Of a stretch of 8,271 nt of DNA, positions 1-6,507 are shown piece by piece. Location of the stretch: positions 1 through 8,271 of the forward strand of contig JAPOYW010000235.1 in the NCBI GenBank assembly GCA_026706425.1. The letters are read 5' to 3'. This DNA is from Gammaproteobacteria bacterium (GTDB taxonomy: Bacteria; Pseudomonadota; Gammaproteobacteria; Pseudomonadales; Azotimanducaceae). A program made the position numbers and the translations under genes. Every line of letters begins with the position of its first letter. The stretch's first letter is position 1. The notes under the pieces were generated by a model. The model was not told the DNA's origin, made no database searches, and saw nothing but the letters and a program-made list of their open reading frames with translations.

Positions 1-639
1 GGACAGGGCGGTGACCCAACCCGCGACGTTGCTGTCGTTCTGGATCAGCAGCTCGCGCTCCCCGGTGTCGATGTCGAGTCGGTAGACGTCGTGCAATGCG
101 GGGTCGCGGTCGTTGATGCCCACGACGATGCGGTTCGGCGTGGCTTCGGGCACGGCGTAGATGAACGCCCTCACGCCCTCGATGGGCGTCAGGTCGCGGG
201 CATCGGGTACGCCCGTCGTTTCGTTGACCTCGCCCGCGGGATCGACGGCGTAGACGTGGTAGTTCTCGTCGCCGCCCTTGTCCTGGACGTAGAGCACGTA
301 CCGGCTGTCCTCGGTCCAGAAATAGCCGCCCACCGGACGCTCGGTGTCGGCGGTGATGGGTCGGGCGGCATCGAACGGCGCGTCGACGCCCTTCAAGTAG
401 ATGTTCATGACATCGTTGTAGGGCCTGCGGAACGTGATCCACTTGCCGTCCGGCGAGATCTGGGAACCGGAGATCTCGGGGTCGCCGAAGAATATCTGCC
501 GGTCGATCAGCGGCGGCAAGCTGGCGAGACGGCTCTCCACCGGGTCGGTCTCGACGGCTGGGTCTTCAGCGGACGGCGTGATCGGGGCAACGAGGAACGC
601 GGCCCAAAGGGCGGTTCGGACGTTCTGGGCAATATGCAT
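1..639 (-). CDS. S9 family peptidase (prolyl oligopeptidase type), N-terminal part, cut by window edge
   Basis: 213 codons are visible, beginning at ATG 639-637; the rest lies beyond the left edge. Residues 1-24 look like a signal peptide (Arg8, hydrophobic stretch ALWAAFLVAPIT, cleavage likely after PSA), so the enzyme is probably exported. Residues about 44-62 (PLIDRQIFFGDPEIS, then ISPDGKWITF) and 107-133 (YFWTEDSRYVLYVQDKGG, DENYHVYAVDP) match the start of the beta-propeller of S9 alpha/beta-hydrolase peptidases, which cleave short peptides and often dipeptides. The catalytic Ser-Asp-His domain would be C-terminal and is not in view, so activity cannot be judged. A GGAG sequence about 8 bases upstream supports this start. 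The gene is divergent from the ABC module. Family assignment is confident; substrate is unknown. Confidence 0.88.
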   Translation of the reverse strand, partial: MHIAQNVRTALWAAFLVAPITPSAEDPAVETDPVESRLASLPPLIDRQIFFGDPEISGSQISPDGKWITFRRPYNDVMNIYLKGVDAPFDAARPITADTERPVGGYFWTEDSRYVLYVQDKGGDENYHVYAVDPAGEVNETTGVPDARDLTPIEGVRAFIYAVPEATPNRIVVGINDRDPALHDVYRLDIDTGERELLIQNDSNVAGWVTALS

Positions 640-784
640 TGCGCGGCTCCGCCATTGTGGCGCTGGCAAGCGTATCACTCGACGGAGCGCTGACGCCGAA
701 TTGGGTATTTGAGCTGCGTCCCCGCGTGGGCCGGTCCCGTGCGATCCCACCGAGTCCTCGACGTCGTTGGACGCTCGGGATTGA
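640..784. other. Divergent intergenic region between the S9 peptidase and the ABC ATPase
   Basis: This stretch should hold promoters for the leftward peptidase and, if it is expressed, the rightward ABC module. I see no convincing -35/-10 pair on either strand. A TTGACA at 781-786 lacks a -10 partner at the right distance. The missing N-terminal 20-25 codons of the ABC ATPase would be expected here, but none of the three plus frames reads like one. The frame-1 peptide ending in VLDVVGRSGLTH is only faintly reminiscent. Confidence 0.4.
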
Positions 785-1564
785 CACATTCTCGCGGGTG
801 TCGACCTGACCCTCGAACCCGGCACCGTAACCGGGCTCCTCGGCCTCAACGGCAGCGGGAAAACCACGCTGATGAGCGCTGCGCTCGGGTTCGTGAAAAC
901 CGACCGGGGCCGCGCCAGCGTGTTCGGCGCGGCCGCGTGGGACTCCCCAGCAAGCGTGCGCAAACGGATCGGATTCGTCCCGCAGCAATTCGACGGCTTC
1001 GGCTGGATGAAGGTGGACGAGTGCCTCCGGTTCGTGGGCCGCCACTACGGGAATGCCTGGGATGACGAAATGGTCGCCTCGTTGAAAGACGGGTGGCGTC
1101 TGGGGGACCGCAAGATCGACCTTCTTTCGCCTGGCGACCAGCAGAAGGTCGCCATACTGCTCGGCATCGGGCATCGACCGGACCTGCTGGTTCTGGACGA
1201 ACCGGTTGCCAGCCTGGATCCCGCCGCCCGGCGCCGTTTCTTGAGGACGTCGATGGACTCGAACGCCAGCACGGGGCAGACCATCCTGCTGTCCAGCCAC
1301 ATCGCCAGCGACATCGAACGGGTCTGTTCGCGCATTGCCGTTCTGCACGACGGGCGCATCGTCTGCACCGCTACGCTGGACGACATCAAGGAACGCGTTC
1401 GAACGGTCCGGGTCGGGCGACCGCCCTATCCGCCGCCTGAACGGACGCTGGCGCAGGACGACGGACGCTTCTGGGTGTGGGATCCGGAGGAATGCGGTCT
1501 CGACCCCGCTGTGCGAACCGAACACACCACGCTGGAGGATCTGTTCGTGGCCATGACCTCATGA
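785..1564 (+). CDS. ABC transporter ATP-binding protein, YtrB-like; 5' end missing or disrupted
   Basis: This is the ATP-hydrolysing subunit of an ABC exporter-type transporter. In order it shows Walker A GLNGSGKTT (842-868), Q-loop FVPQQFD, signature LSPGDQQKV (a variant of LSGGQ), Walker B LLVLDEP (about 1184-1204), D-loop SLDP and H-loop LLSSHIASD. The arrangement and the LLSSHIASDIERV segment resemble YtrB-type ATPases, which usually sit beside a GntR regulator; none is seen here. The open frame begins just after a TGA at 782-784. The only ATG (872) lies after Walker A, so a protein started there could not bind ATP normally. The A-loop aromatic residue and first strand are also absent. 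The frame-2 reading HILAGVDLTLEPGTVTGLLG is clearly real protein, so the gene is probably 5'-truncated or frameshifted; an ATT start at 788 is a remote alternative. The stop overlaps the next gene as ATGA. Confidence 0.75.
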   Translation, partial: HILAGVDLTLEPGTVTGLLGLNGSGKTTLMSAALGFVKTDRGRASVFGAAAWDSPASVRKRIGFVPQQFDGFGWMKVDECLRFVGRHYGNAWDDEMVASLKDGWRLGDRKIDLLSPGDQQKVAILLGIGHRPDLLVLDEPVASLDPAARRRFLRTSMDSNASTGQTILLSSHIASDIERVCSRIAVLHDGRIVCTATLDDIKERVRTVRVGRPPYPPPERTLAQDDGRFWVWDPEECGLDPAVRTEHTTLEDLFVAMTS

Positions 1565-2065
1565 CCTTTCCTCCGCCCACCTTGCTGTTCCCGAGCCGCA
1601 GATTCTTGGTGCAGTGGCTCTGTGGCGCCATGATCTGCATCGTGTTCGTCACAGCGGGCGGCGCGAACTGGGTCTACCTGTGTGCCACGCTCCTAGGCGC
1701 ACTCTGGGCGGCCGACTGCCTCGGGCGTCTTCGGCAATGGATTGGCGGTGCGTTCGTCCCCGGATACGCCGCGACGGCGATGGCAGTCGTTCTCACGATC
1801 ATCGCATCAGTGGCGATTCTTGGCGCTTTGCTGTCTCGTATGGCTGGCAATCCGATGTTCCAGAACGACGACTCAACCGGATTTCGCGGGTCCGTTGGCA
1901 GCCGCAAGCGCAGCCGACGCTGGAGTCTTCCTCGTGGCCCCGGAGACCGATCCCACCGGGCTCCTTGCACTCGCGTGCGTGCTCTTCGCGAGCGGTGGCC
2001 TGCTGGCTTTCGCCGGCGGGCGAGCGATAGCCCGGGTCGACTTCGTCGTCCGCAAGGAAGCGTGA
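1561..2065 (+). pseudogene. Small multi-spanning membrane protein of the ABC module, frameshifted
   Basis: The reading starts at ATG 1561, which overlaps the ATPase stop (ATGA), so it was translationally coupled to it and is its likely permease partner. Frame 1 gives three hydrophobic segments: FLVQWLCGAMICIVFV, WVYLCATLLGALWAADCL and AMAVVLTIIASVAILGALL. It then turns into an Arg-rich, non-protein-like tail. Frame 2 picks up sensible protein from about 1880 (DFAGPLAAASAADAGVFLVA) and a fourth membrane segment (GLLALACVLFASGGLLAFAGG), ending VRKEA before the TGA at 2063-2065. The joined product would be about 168 residues with four membrane spans, which is small for an ABC permease. The shift lies within about 1862-1890. 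I see no slippery run suggesting programmed frameshifting, so decay or a sequencing or assembly error is likelier. I do not recognise a named family. Confidence 0.65.
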
Positions 2066-2160
2066 GACGAGCGCCGGGCGCCCGTCCGGCAGGATACTCG
2101 CGAATGTGTCTCATCCGTCTCGAAGCATGAGTCACGTCAATGCGTTCGCCATGCACCAAG

Positions 2161-3717
2161 TCACGGCCGCATCGGAAACCGCGTAGGTCCTTTGAGTTCG
2201 TCGAGGCGGGGCTGGATCCAGTCGATCCAACGGCACAGCACCGGACGCGTCTCCCGCGGGTCGATCAGTTCATGCACCGCGAAGGACTCGGCGCGGGGGT
2301 ATGGCGAGCGGGCGCTGCGCAGCCGGTTCTCCAGTTCGCGGCGCTTGGCGTCGGGGTCTGCGGCGGCGGCGATTTCCCGGTGGAAGGCCACCGCGACGCC
2401 ACCTTCCAGCGGCAATGCGCCGGATTCCACGGAAGGCCAGGCCAGCACGTAGTTGTCCGGGGCGTAGTGGGCGGCGGTGGCGACGCCGAAGCCCTTGTGG
2501 ACCTGGATCGCCGCCCAGGGAATGCTCGCCTGCGCGGCGGCCGCGACGGCGGCCATGCCGTAGCGGATCGTGCCGTTGCGTTCGGCCTCGGGACCGATCA
2601 TGAAGCCGGGCTGGTCGACGAAGTTGACGATGGGAATGTGGAAGGTGTCGCACATCTCGACGAAGCGGCGGTACTTCTGGCCCGCCTCGGCGGTCATCGC
2701 GCCGGCGTAGACCCGGTTGTCGTTGGCCAGCACGCCGACCGGCTGCCCATCGAGACGGGCGAGGCCGGCGATCTGGCTGGCGCCGTACTCGGGGGCAAGC
2801 TCGAAGAACGAATCACGGTCCGTGATCATGGCGAGGATTTCGCGCATGTCGAAGGGCGCGTTGGAATCCCGGGGAATGGCGGTGAGAAGTTCCTCCTCCA
2901 TGCGCTCGGGATCGTCGTGGCAGTCGATGCGCGGCGCGCGTTGGTGGACGTTGCCGGGGAGATAGCTCAGGAACCGGCGGACTTGCCGGAACATGTCGTG
3001 CTCGTCCTCGGCGACGTTGTCGATGATGCCGCTCTTGGCGTGGATGTGGGCGCCGCCGAGTTCGTCCTTGGTCAGGCTGACGCCGAGCGCGCGTTCGACC
3101 AGGGCCGGTCCGCCAATCATCACCTGCGCGGTATGGCGGGTCATTACGGAGAAATGCGAGGCCACGAGCCGCCCGGCCGGAAAACCGGCCACCGCGCCCG
3201 CCGCCATGGACACGACCGGCACCTCGCCCATGGCATCGGCGATGATGCGGAAACGGTGCGCGGAGTAGACGGGCTCCCCCACCGTTCCGCCCCGACGGCC
3301 GCCACCGCCTTTGACGCTGCCGCCGCCACCTTCCAGGGATCGCACCAGCGGAATCTTGTACTGGACGGCGAGATGTTCGGCGTAGACGCTCTTGCGCAGA
3401 CCCGCGGCGTTGGGCGAGCCGCCCTTCAAAGTGAAGTCCTCGCCGCCCACGACCACACGGCGGCCCTCGATTCGACCGAAACCGACCACGTAGTTGGCCG
3501 GCACGAAGCCGAGTAGCTTGTCGTTGTCGTCGTAGTCCGGGATGGCCGTAGCCTGGCCCTGCTCCTGGAAGGTGCCGGGGTCCAGGACGCCGTCGATGCG
3601 CTCGCGGATGGTCAGCCGGCCGCGCGCATGCTGCTTGGCGATCCCTTCCTTGCCGCCCTGCTGCTTGGCCAAACGCCGACGGCGATGGATTTCGCGGACT
3701 TCCTCTTCCCAGCTCAT
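2161..3717 (-). CDS. Acyl-CoA carboxylase, carboxyltransferase (beta) subunit
   Basis: This 518-residue cytosolic enzyme transfers the carboxyl group from carboxybiotin to an acyl-CoA. Length and layout fit the propionyl-/methylcrotonyl-CoA carboxylase beta family: the N-terminal RGRLTIRERIDGVLDPGTF (32-50); a glycine-rich CoA/oxyanion loop, GGGGSVKGGGG (130-140); IGGPALVERALG with DELGGAHIH (201-226); and the C-terminal crotonase-like half with VDQPGFMIGPEAERNG (367-382), HKGFGVATAAHYAPDNYVLAWP (in 407-428, seen as HKGFGVAT and NYVLAWP) and LCRWIDW near the end. The usual AYGGAYDVM-type segment of propionyl-CoA carboxylases is replaced by FGVATAAHY, so substrate cannot be assigned by analogy. 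ATG 3717-3715 has no strong ribosome binding site. It lies 16 bases downstream of the biotin carrier stop, so the two are probably co-transcribed. Its carboxylase partner is 1.5 kb upstream, beyond the carrier and the Uma2 gene. Confidence 0.94.
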   Translation of the reverse strand: MSWEEEVREIHRRRRLAKQQGGKEGIAKQHARGRLTIRERIDGVLDPGTFQEQGQATAIPDYDDNDKLLGFVPANYVVGFGRIEGRRVVVGGEDFTLKGGSPNAAGLRKSVYAEHLAVQYKIPLVRSLEGGGGSVKGGGGRRGGTVGEPVYSAHRFRIIADAMGEVPVVSMAAGAVAGFPAGRLVASHFSVMTRHTAQVMIGGPALVERALGVSLTKDELGGAHIHAKSGIIDNVAEDEHDMFRQVRRFLSYLPGNVHQRAPRIDCHDDPERMEEELLTAIPRDSNAPFDMREILAMITDRDSFFELAPEYGASQIAGLARLDGQPVGVLANDNRVYAGAMTAEAGQKYRRFVEMCDTFHIPIVNFVDQPGFMIGPEAERNGTIRYGMAAVAAAAQASIPWAAIQVHKGFGVATAAHYAPDNYVLAWPSVESGALPLEGGVAVAFHREIAAAADPDAKRRELENRLRSARSPYPRAESFAVHELIDPRETRPVLCRWIDWIQPRLDELKGPTRFPMRP

Positions 3718-3733
3718 GTTCTTGGCCCGAGCT

Positions 3734-3955
3734 TCAGGTCTCGAGGACTGCGATGATCTGGTCTTCCTCGACGGCGTCCTCCTCGGCCACCCGGAGTTCC
3801 GACACCGTGCCGGCTTCGGGTGCCTGCACGGGAATCTCCATCTTCATGGACTCGAGGATCATCAGCACATCGCCCGCATCCACACGCGCTCCGGCTCCTA
3901 CCTCGACCTTCCACACGTTGCCGGTGACTTCGCTTTCGATTTCGAGCCGTGCCAT
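3734..3955 (-). CDS. Stand-alone biotin carrier protein (biotin/lipoyl attachment domain)
   Basis: This 73-residue protein is a single biotinyl domain. The attachment motif ESMKMEIPV places biotin on Lys38. It is preceded by VTGNVWKVEVGAGARVDAGD and followed by the second half-barrel, APEAGTVSELRVAEEDAVEEDQIIAVLE. Ser replaces the commoner Ala in the EAMKM core, which is seen in other carriers. It has no Pro/Ala-rich linker or N-terminal dimerising region, unlike AccB (about 150 residues) or the fused alpha subunits of propionyl-CoA carboxylase. It would be biotinylated by BirA and would shuttle between the biotin carboxylase at 5185-6507 and the carboxyltransferase directly downstream. A lipoyl role is unlikely given MKM and the neighbours. 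The ATG at 3955-3953 follows a promoter-like element and has no obvious Shine-Dalgarno sequence. Confidence 0.92.
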   Translation of the reverse strand: MARLEIESEVTGNVWKVEVGAGARVDAGDVLMILESMKMEIPVQAPEAGTVSELRVAEEDAVEEDQIIAVLET

Positions 3956-3966
3956 GGATTGAAGAC

Positions 3967-3982
3967 CCCGTTGCGGAACGGG
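3967..3982 (-). repeat. Perfect inverted repeat in the carrier gene leader (possible operator or hairpin)
   Basis: CCCGTT and AACGGG form six perfect base pairs around a four-base centre, GCGG on the plus strand. The repeat begins two bases downstream of the -10-like element and ends 11 bases before the carrier ATG. It would therefore overlap the predicted transcription start. It could be an operator for a repressor or a short leader hairpin; a six-pair repeat can also arise by chance. Confidence 0.4.
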
Positions 3983-3984
3983 CG

Positions 3985-3993
3985 TTTATAGCA
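3985..3993 (-). promoter_or_regulatory. Extended -10 promoter element for the carrier-carboxyltransferase pair
   Basis: The minus strand reads TGCTATAAA, which matches the extended -10 pattern TGnTATAAT at all but the last base. Start of transcription would fall near 3978, about 23 bases before the carrier ATG. I see no good -35 at 16-18 bases, which extended -10 promoters can tolerate. A promoter here makes sense because the Uma2 gene separates this pair from the rest of the locus. Confidence 0.4.
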
Positions 3994-4290
3994 GAATCGC
4001 CGGCCAATAGGGGCATGGTGCCGGTTCTCCGCATCCTCGCGCAGGTCGTTGTCAAGACCCATCGAGCCAACGTCTCACAGAAAGGCGCGGCGGTTTTCCT
4101 ACCCGGTCTTGGGGGTTTGGCTGGCGGCGTTGCGTTCGCCGGCGATCGACAATCTCCGGCAAACACCACCGGGAGAGATCGATGACCCCTTGCCTGCACG
4201 AAACAGAGCCATTGCAGCGATGTTTGAGCGGCCCTCGACGGCTGTGCTACGTTGACCGCTGGTCGTCGTGCCCGCGTTCTGGACCGAGAC

Positions 4291-5148
4291 ATGGCAGAAG
4301 CACTGGTCGCCCAAGGCGATCCCGTTGAGTACCCCACGTCGGACGGCAGACCCGTGGCGGAGACCGATCTCCACTATCTGCGCTTGGCGGGCGCCGCCTA
4401 CGGTATTCGCAAGTTGCTTGCCTCCCGGGACGACGTCTACGTGGGTTCGAACCTGCTCGTGTACGACGAACCGGGCAATCCGCGGCGGCACCTTTCGCCG
4501 GACATCTTCGTGGCTTTCGGGGTCGAGGCGGGCTCTCGGGATCTCTACAAGATCTGGGAAGAGCAACCGCCGGCTTTCGTCCTGGAGATCACCTCGAAGT
4601 CGACGCGCCGGGAGGACGAGCGCACCAAGCGCCGGCGCTACGCGCAATGGGGCGTCGGCGAGTATTTCCTCTACGACCCGCGAGGCGAATGGCTGTCGCC
4701 GGCGCTCCAGGGTCTGGCGCTCGCGGGCCGGCGCTACCGGCGGATGGACGAGGTCTTGCTCCCGAACGGCGAGCGGGGTTTGCGGAGCAAGGCGCTCGGC
4801 ATCTGTCTGTGGCTCCGGGGCGCCGAGCTCAGGCTGTTCGATCCGGCCTCGGGACGCGACCTTCGCACGCCGGAGGAGGAGGGTGCCGAACGGGAGGCGG
4901 AGGCGGCGGCCAGGGCAGCCGCCGAAGCGCGGGCGGACGCCGCCGAAGCACGGGCGCGGTCGAATCAGCGGGCGCTGTTGATTCGCCAGGCCGAGACGAG
5001 ATTCGACGCGCCGACCGCGGCTTCGCTGGCTATGCTCGTGGAACGCGTGGCGTCGTGGGAGGATCTGGCGCAGGTCGGCGACTGGCTGGTGGCGCCGCGC
5101 TGTACGGCTTCCGAGCTGCTGGCGCGGGTTCGGGGCCTGCTTTCCTAG
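4291..5148 (+). CDS. Uma2 family endonuclease-like protein (PD-(D/E)XK fold)
   Basis: This 285-residue protein has the Uma2 (DUF820) core: YPTSDGRPVAETDLHYLRL (14-32), the metal-ligand motif SPDIFV with Asp71, then IWEEQPPAFVLEITSKST with Glu99, followed by KRRRYAQWGVGEYFLYDP (113-130). Asp71 and Glu99 are the expected PD-(D/E)XK acidic residues; the lysine is Lys103 or one of the Lys/Arg cluster after 112. Residues about 195-235 are Glu/Ala/Arg-rich and probably form a coiled coil, followed by a short helical tail that resembles other long Uma2 proteins. The family is annotated as nuclease-like, but its biological role is not settled. I chose ATG 4291 because family similarity begins soon after it; an in-frame TTG at 4252 would add 13 residues. 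It lies opposite in strand to, and inside, a carboxylase locus, suggesting later insertion. Confidence 0.9.
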   Translation: MAEALVAQGDPVEYPTSDGRPVAETDLHYLRLAGAAYGIRKLLASRDDVYVGSNLLVYDEPGNPRRHLSPDIFVAFGVEAGSRDLYKIWEEQPPAFVLEITSKSTRREDERTKRRRYAQWGVGEYFLYDPRGEWLSPALQGLALAGRRYRRMDEVLLPNGERGLRSKALGICLWLRGAELRLFDPASGRDLRTPEEEGAEREAEAAARAAAEARADAAEARARSNQRALLIRQAETRFDAPTAASLAMLVERVASWEDLAQVGDWLVAPRCTASELLARVRGLLS

Positions 5149-5170
5149 CCGCCCGTTTACCCGTTCGCAT

Positions 5171-5198
5171 CTACAGCGGTTCGGCTACAGCAGTTCGG
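5171..5198. repeat. Tandem 14-base duplication across the biotin carboxylase stop codon
   Basis: The plus strand reads CTACAGCGGTTCGG directly followed by CTACAGCAGTTCGG, two 14-base units with one mismatch. The right-hand unit contains the last codons and the TAG stop of the biotin carboxylase (minus strand); the left-hand unit is a copy just past it, repeating the stop. The duplication sits in the 36-base gap where the Uma2 gene and the carboxylase converge. Confidence 0.75.
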
Positions 5199-6507
5199 CG
5201 AGCAACCCGGTATGTAGCCGACCGGCTATGAACGGCTCGCTGCCGAGCGTCGTTTCGAGCAGCGCCCGGTTGGTCTCGACGCCGCCGATGTCGAATGCCT
5301 TCACCCCGACGAGGGTGCGGCCGACGGCTTGCTCGCGGGTGGCGCCGCGACCGATCACCTTGGCGAGCAGCGGATCGAAGTACGGCGTCACCCACTGGCC
5401 TTCCGCATAGCCCGACTCGATGCGCACGCCGGTCATCTCGGGCGGGCGGTAGACGGCAAGGCGCCCCGTTGACGGCAGCATTCGCCGCGAGTCCTCCGCG
5501 TAGATCCGCGCCTCGACGGCATGGCCAGTCGCTTGGGGAGCGGCGGGGAGCATGTCGCTTAGCTTCTCGCCGGCGGCGATGCGGATCTGGACTTCGACCA
5601 GATCGACGCCGGTGATCTCCTCCGTCACGCCGTGCTCGACCTGCAGGCGCGTGTTCACCTCCAGGAAACCGAATTCGCCATCGGCGTGCAGCGTCTCGAC
5701 CGTGCCGAGGCTGTCGTAGCCGGAGAGGGCGTTTGCGGCGAGCGCTTCGATCTCGGCGAGTCGCCTTCGGTCGAAGCCGGGCGCGGGTGCTTCCTCGATG
5801 ACCTTCTGGTGGCGACGCTGCATCGAACACTCGCGTTCCAGAACACCCACCGTGGTGTCGCCGTCGCCGACCACCTGGAACTCGATGTGGCGTGGTTCGG
5901 CAAGCCAGGACTCGAGGTAGACCCTGTCGTCGCCGAAGGCATGCAGCGCCTGGGCCCGTGCCGTTGCGAAGGCGTTGGCGAGTTCGGGCTCGGTGTCGAC
6001 CCGGATCATCCCGATGCCGCCGCCCCCGGCAGCGGGTTTCAGGAGCACGGGGAAGCCGATGCGGCGCGCGGCATCGGTCAGTGCTTCGACATCGTCGAGG
6101 TCGTCGCTCCCGCGATTGACGGGAAACCCGGCTTCGGCCATTGCCGCGCGGGACTTGGTCTTGTCGCCCAGGCGTTCGATCCAGCGCGGGTCGGGACCGA
6201 TGAAGCGGAGGCCGGCTTCGGCCACTTCGCGGGCGAACGCGGCGTTCTCGGCGAGGAAGCCGTAGCCCGGATGCAGGGCGTCGCAACCGGTCCCGCGCGC
6301 GAGTTCGATCAGCCTCGCGCCGTTTAGGTAGGTGTCGGCGGCGAGATACCCCGGCAGCCGGGCGGTGGCGGTGGCCTCGGCAAGATGCGGCGAGGCGCTG
6401 TCGATATCCGCGTACGCGGCGACGGTTTCGACGCCTAGCTTGTCGCAGGCACGCACCACGCGCCGTGCAACCGTGGCGCGGTTGGCGACGAATACGCGGT
6501 CAAACAC
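5185..6507 (-). CDS. Biotin carboxylase subunit of an acyl-CoA carboxylase (AccC-like)
   Basis: This 440-residue ATP-grasp enzyme carboxylates carrier-bound biotin using ATP and bicarbonate. It is close to the 449 residues of E. coli AccC and has no fused biotin domain. The key residues align by motif: Lys116 (LGDKTK), Lys157 and the glycine-rich loop KPAAGGGGIGM, His207 (EPRHIEF), Lys235 (SMQRRHQKVIEEAPAP), Glu271, Glu283/Asn285/Arg287/Glu291 (LEVNTRLQVEH) and Arg334 (VEARIYAED). HPGYGFLAEN (79-88) and LPSTGRL (344-350) are also typical. All catalytic residues are present, so the enzyme should be active. The near-invariant ANRGEIA of the first strand and loop reads ANRATVA here. The GTG start (6507-6505) overlaps the 114-residue gene by 8 bases, with AAAGG about 10 bases upstream, implying translational coupling. 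Its natural partners are the carrier and carboxyltransferase beyond the Uma2 gene. Confidence 0.94.
   Translation of the reverse strand: MFDRVFVANRATVARRVVRACDKLGVETVAAYADIDSASPHLAEATATARLPGYLAADTYLNGARLIELARGTGCDALHPGYGFLAENAAFAREVAEAGLRFIGPDPRWIERLGDKTKSRAAMAEAGFPVNRGSDDLDDVEALTDAARRIGFPVLLKPAAGGGGIGMIRVDTEPELANAFATARAQALHAFGDDRVYLESWLAEPRHIEFQVVGDGDTTVGVLERECSMQRRHQKVIEEAPAPGFDRRRLAEIEALAANALSGYDSLGTVETLHADGEFGFLEVNTRLQVEHGVTEEITGVDLVEVQIRIAAGEKLSDMLPAAPQATGHAVEARIYAEDSRRMLPSTGRLAVYRPPEMTGVRIESGYAEGQWVTPYFDPLLAKVIGRGATREQAVGRTLVGVKAFDIGGVETNRALLETTLGSEPFIAGRLHTGLLAELL

Larger units (their letters stand above)
3956..4290. other. Non-coding region between the biotin carrier and the Uma2 gene
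   Basis: Apart from the -10 element and the inverted repeat at its left end, I see no supported gene. Short open frames on both strands have compositionally random, Arg/Pro/Ser-rich translations. An imperfect stem (4153-4159 with 4169-4176, one bulge, nine-base loop) has no T-run, so it is not a convincing terminator. The divergent arrangement means the Uma2 promoter should lie here, but I could not pick out a -35/-10 pair. Confidence 0.5.

Noticed and set aside
781..786. TTGACA resembling a perfect -35 box before the ABC ATPase
   Set aside because: The bases 17 positions on (around 804-809) do not resemble a -10, and a start there would lie inside the coding sequence for the ATPase.
566..1525. 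319-codon open frame on the minus strand
   Set aside because: It is antisense to the ABC ATPase motifs and overlaps the S9 peptidase start in another frame, with no recognisable domain.
2063..2123. TGAGACG and CGTCTC/GTCTCA inverted matches after the membrane protein, considered as a terminator
   Set aside because: The arms are about 40 bases apart and no T-run follows, so this is not a credible intrinsic terminator.
2140..3516. 458-codon open frame on the plus strand
   Set aside because: It lies entirely antisense to the well-supported carboxyltransferase. Its translation is the Gly/Asp/His/Arg-rich type that high-GC genes produce on the other strand.
4153..4176. Imperfect hairpin upstream of the Uma2 gene
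   Set aside because: It has one bulge, a nine-base loop and no T-run, and hairpins of this size are common by chance in GC-rich DNA.
4099..4647. 182-codon open frame on the minus strand, and a 207-codon one at 3714-4337
   Set aside because: They overlap the Uma2 gene or the carrier in other frames, with low-complexity Arg/Pro/Ser translations.
3956..5184. Possible mobile element carrying the Uma2 gene
   Set aside because: I could not find matching terminal inverted repeats or a target-site duplication at the edges, so I kept it only as a hypothesis in the findings.
5632..6327. 231-codon open frame on the plus strand
   Set aside because: It is antisense to the biotin carboxylase core and has no domain-like sequence; it is a codon-bias shadow.
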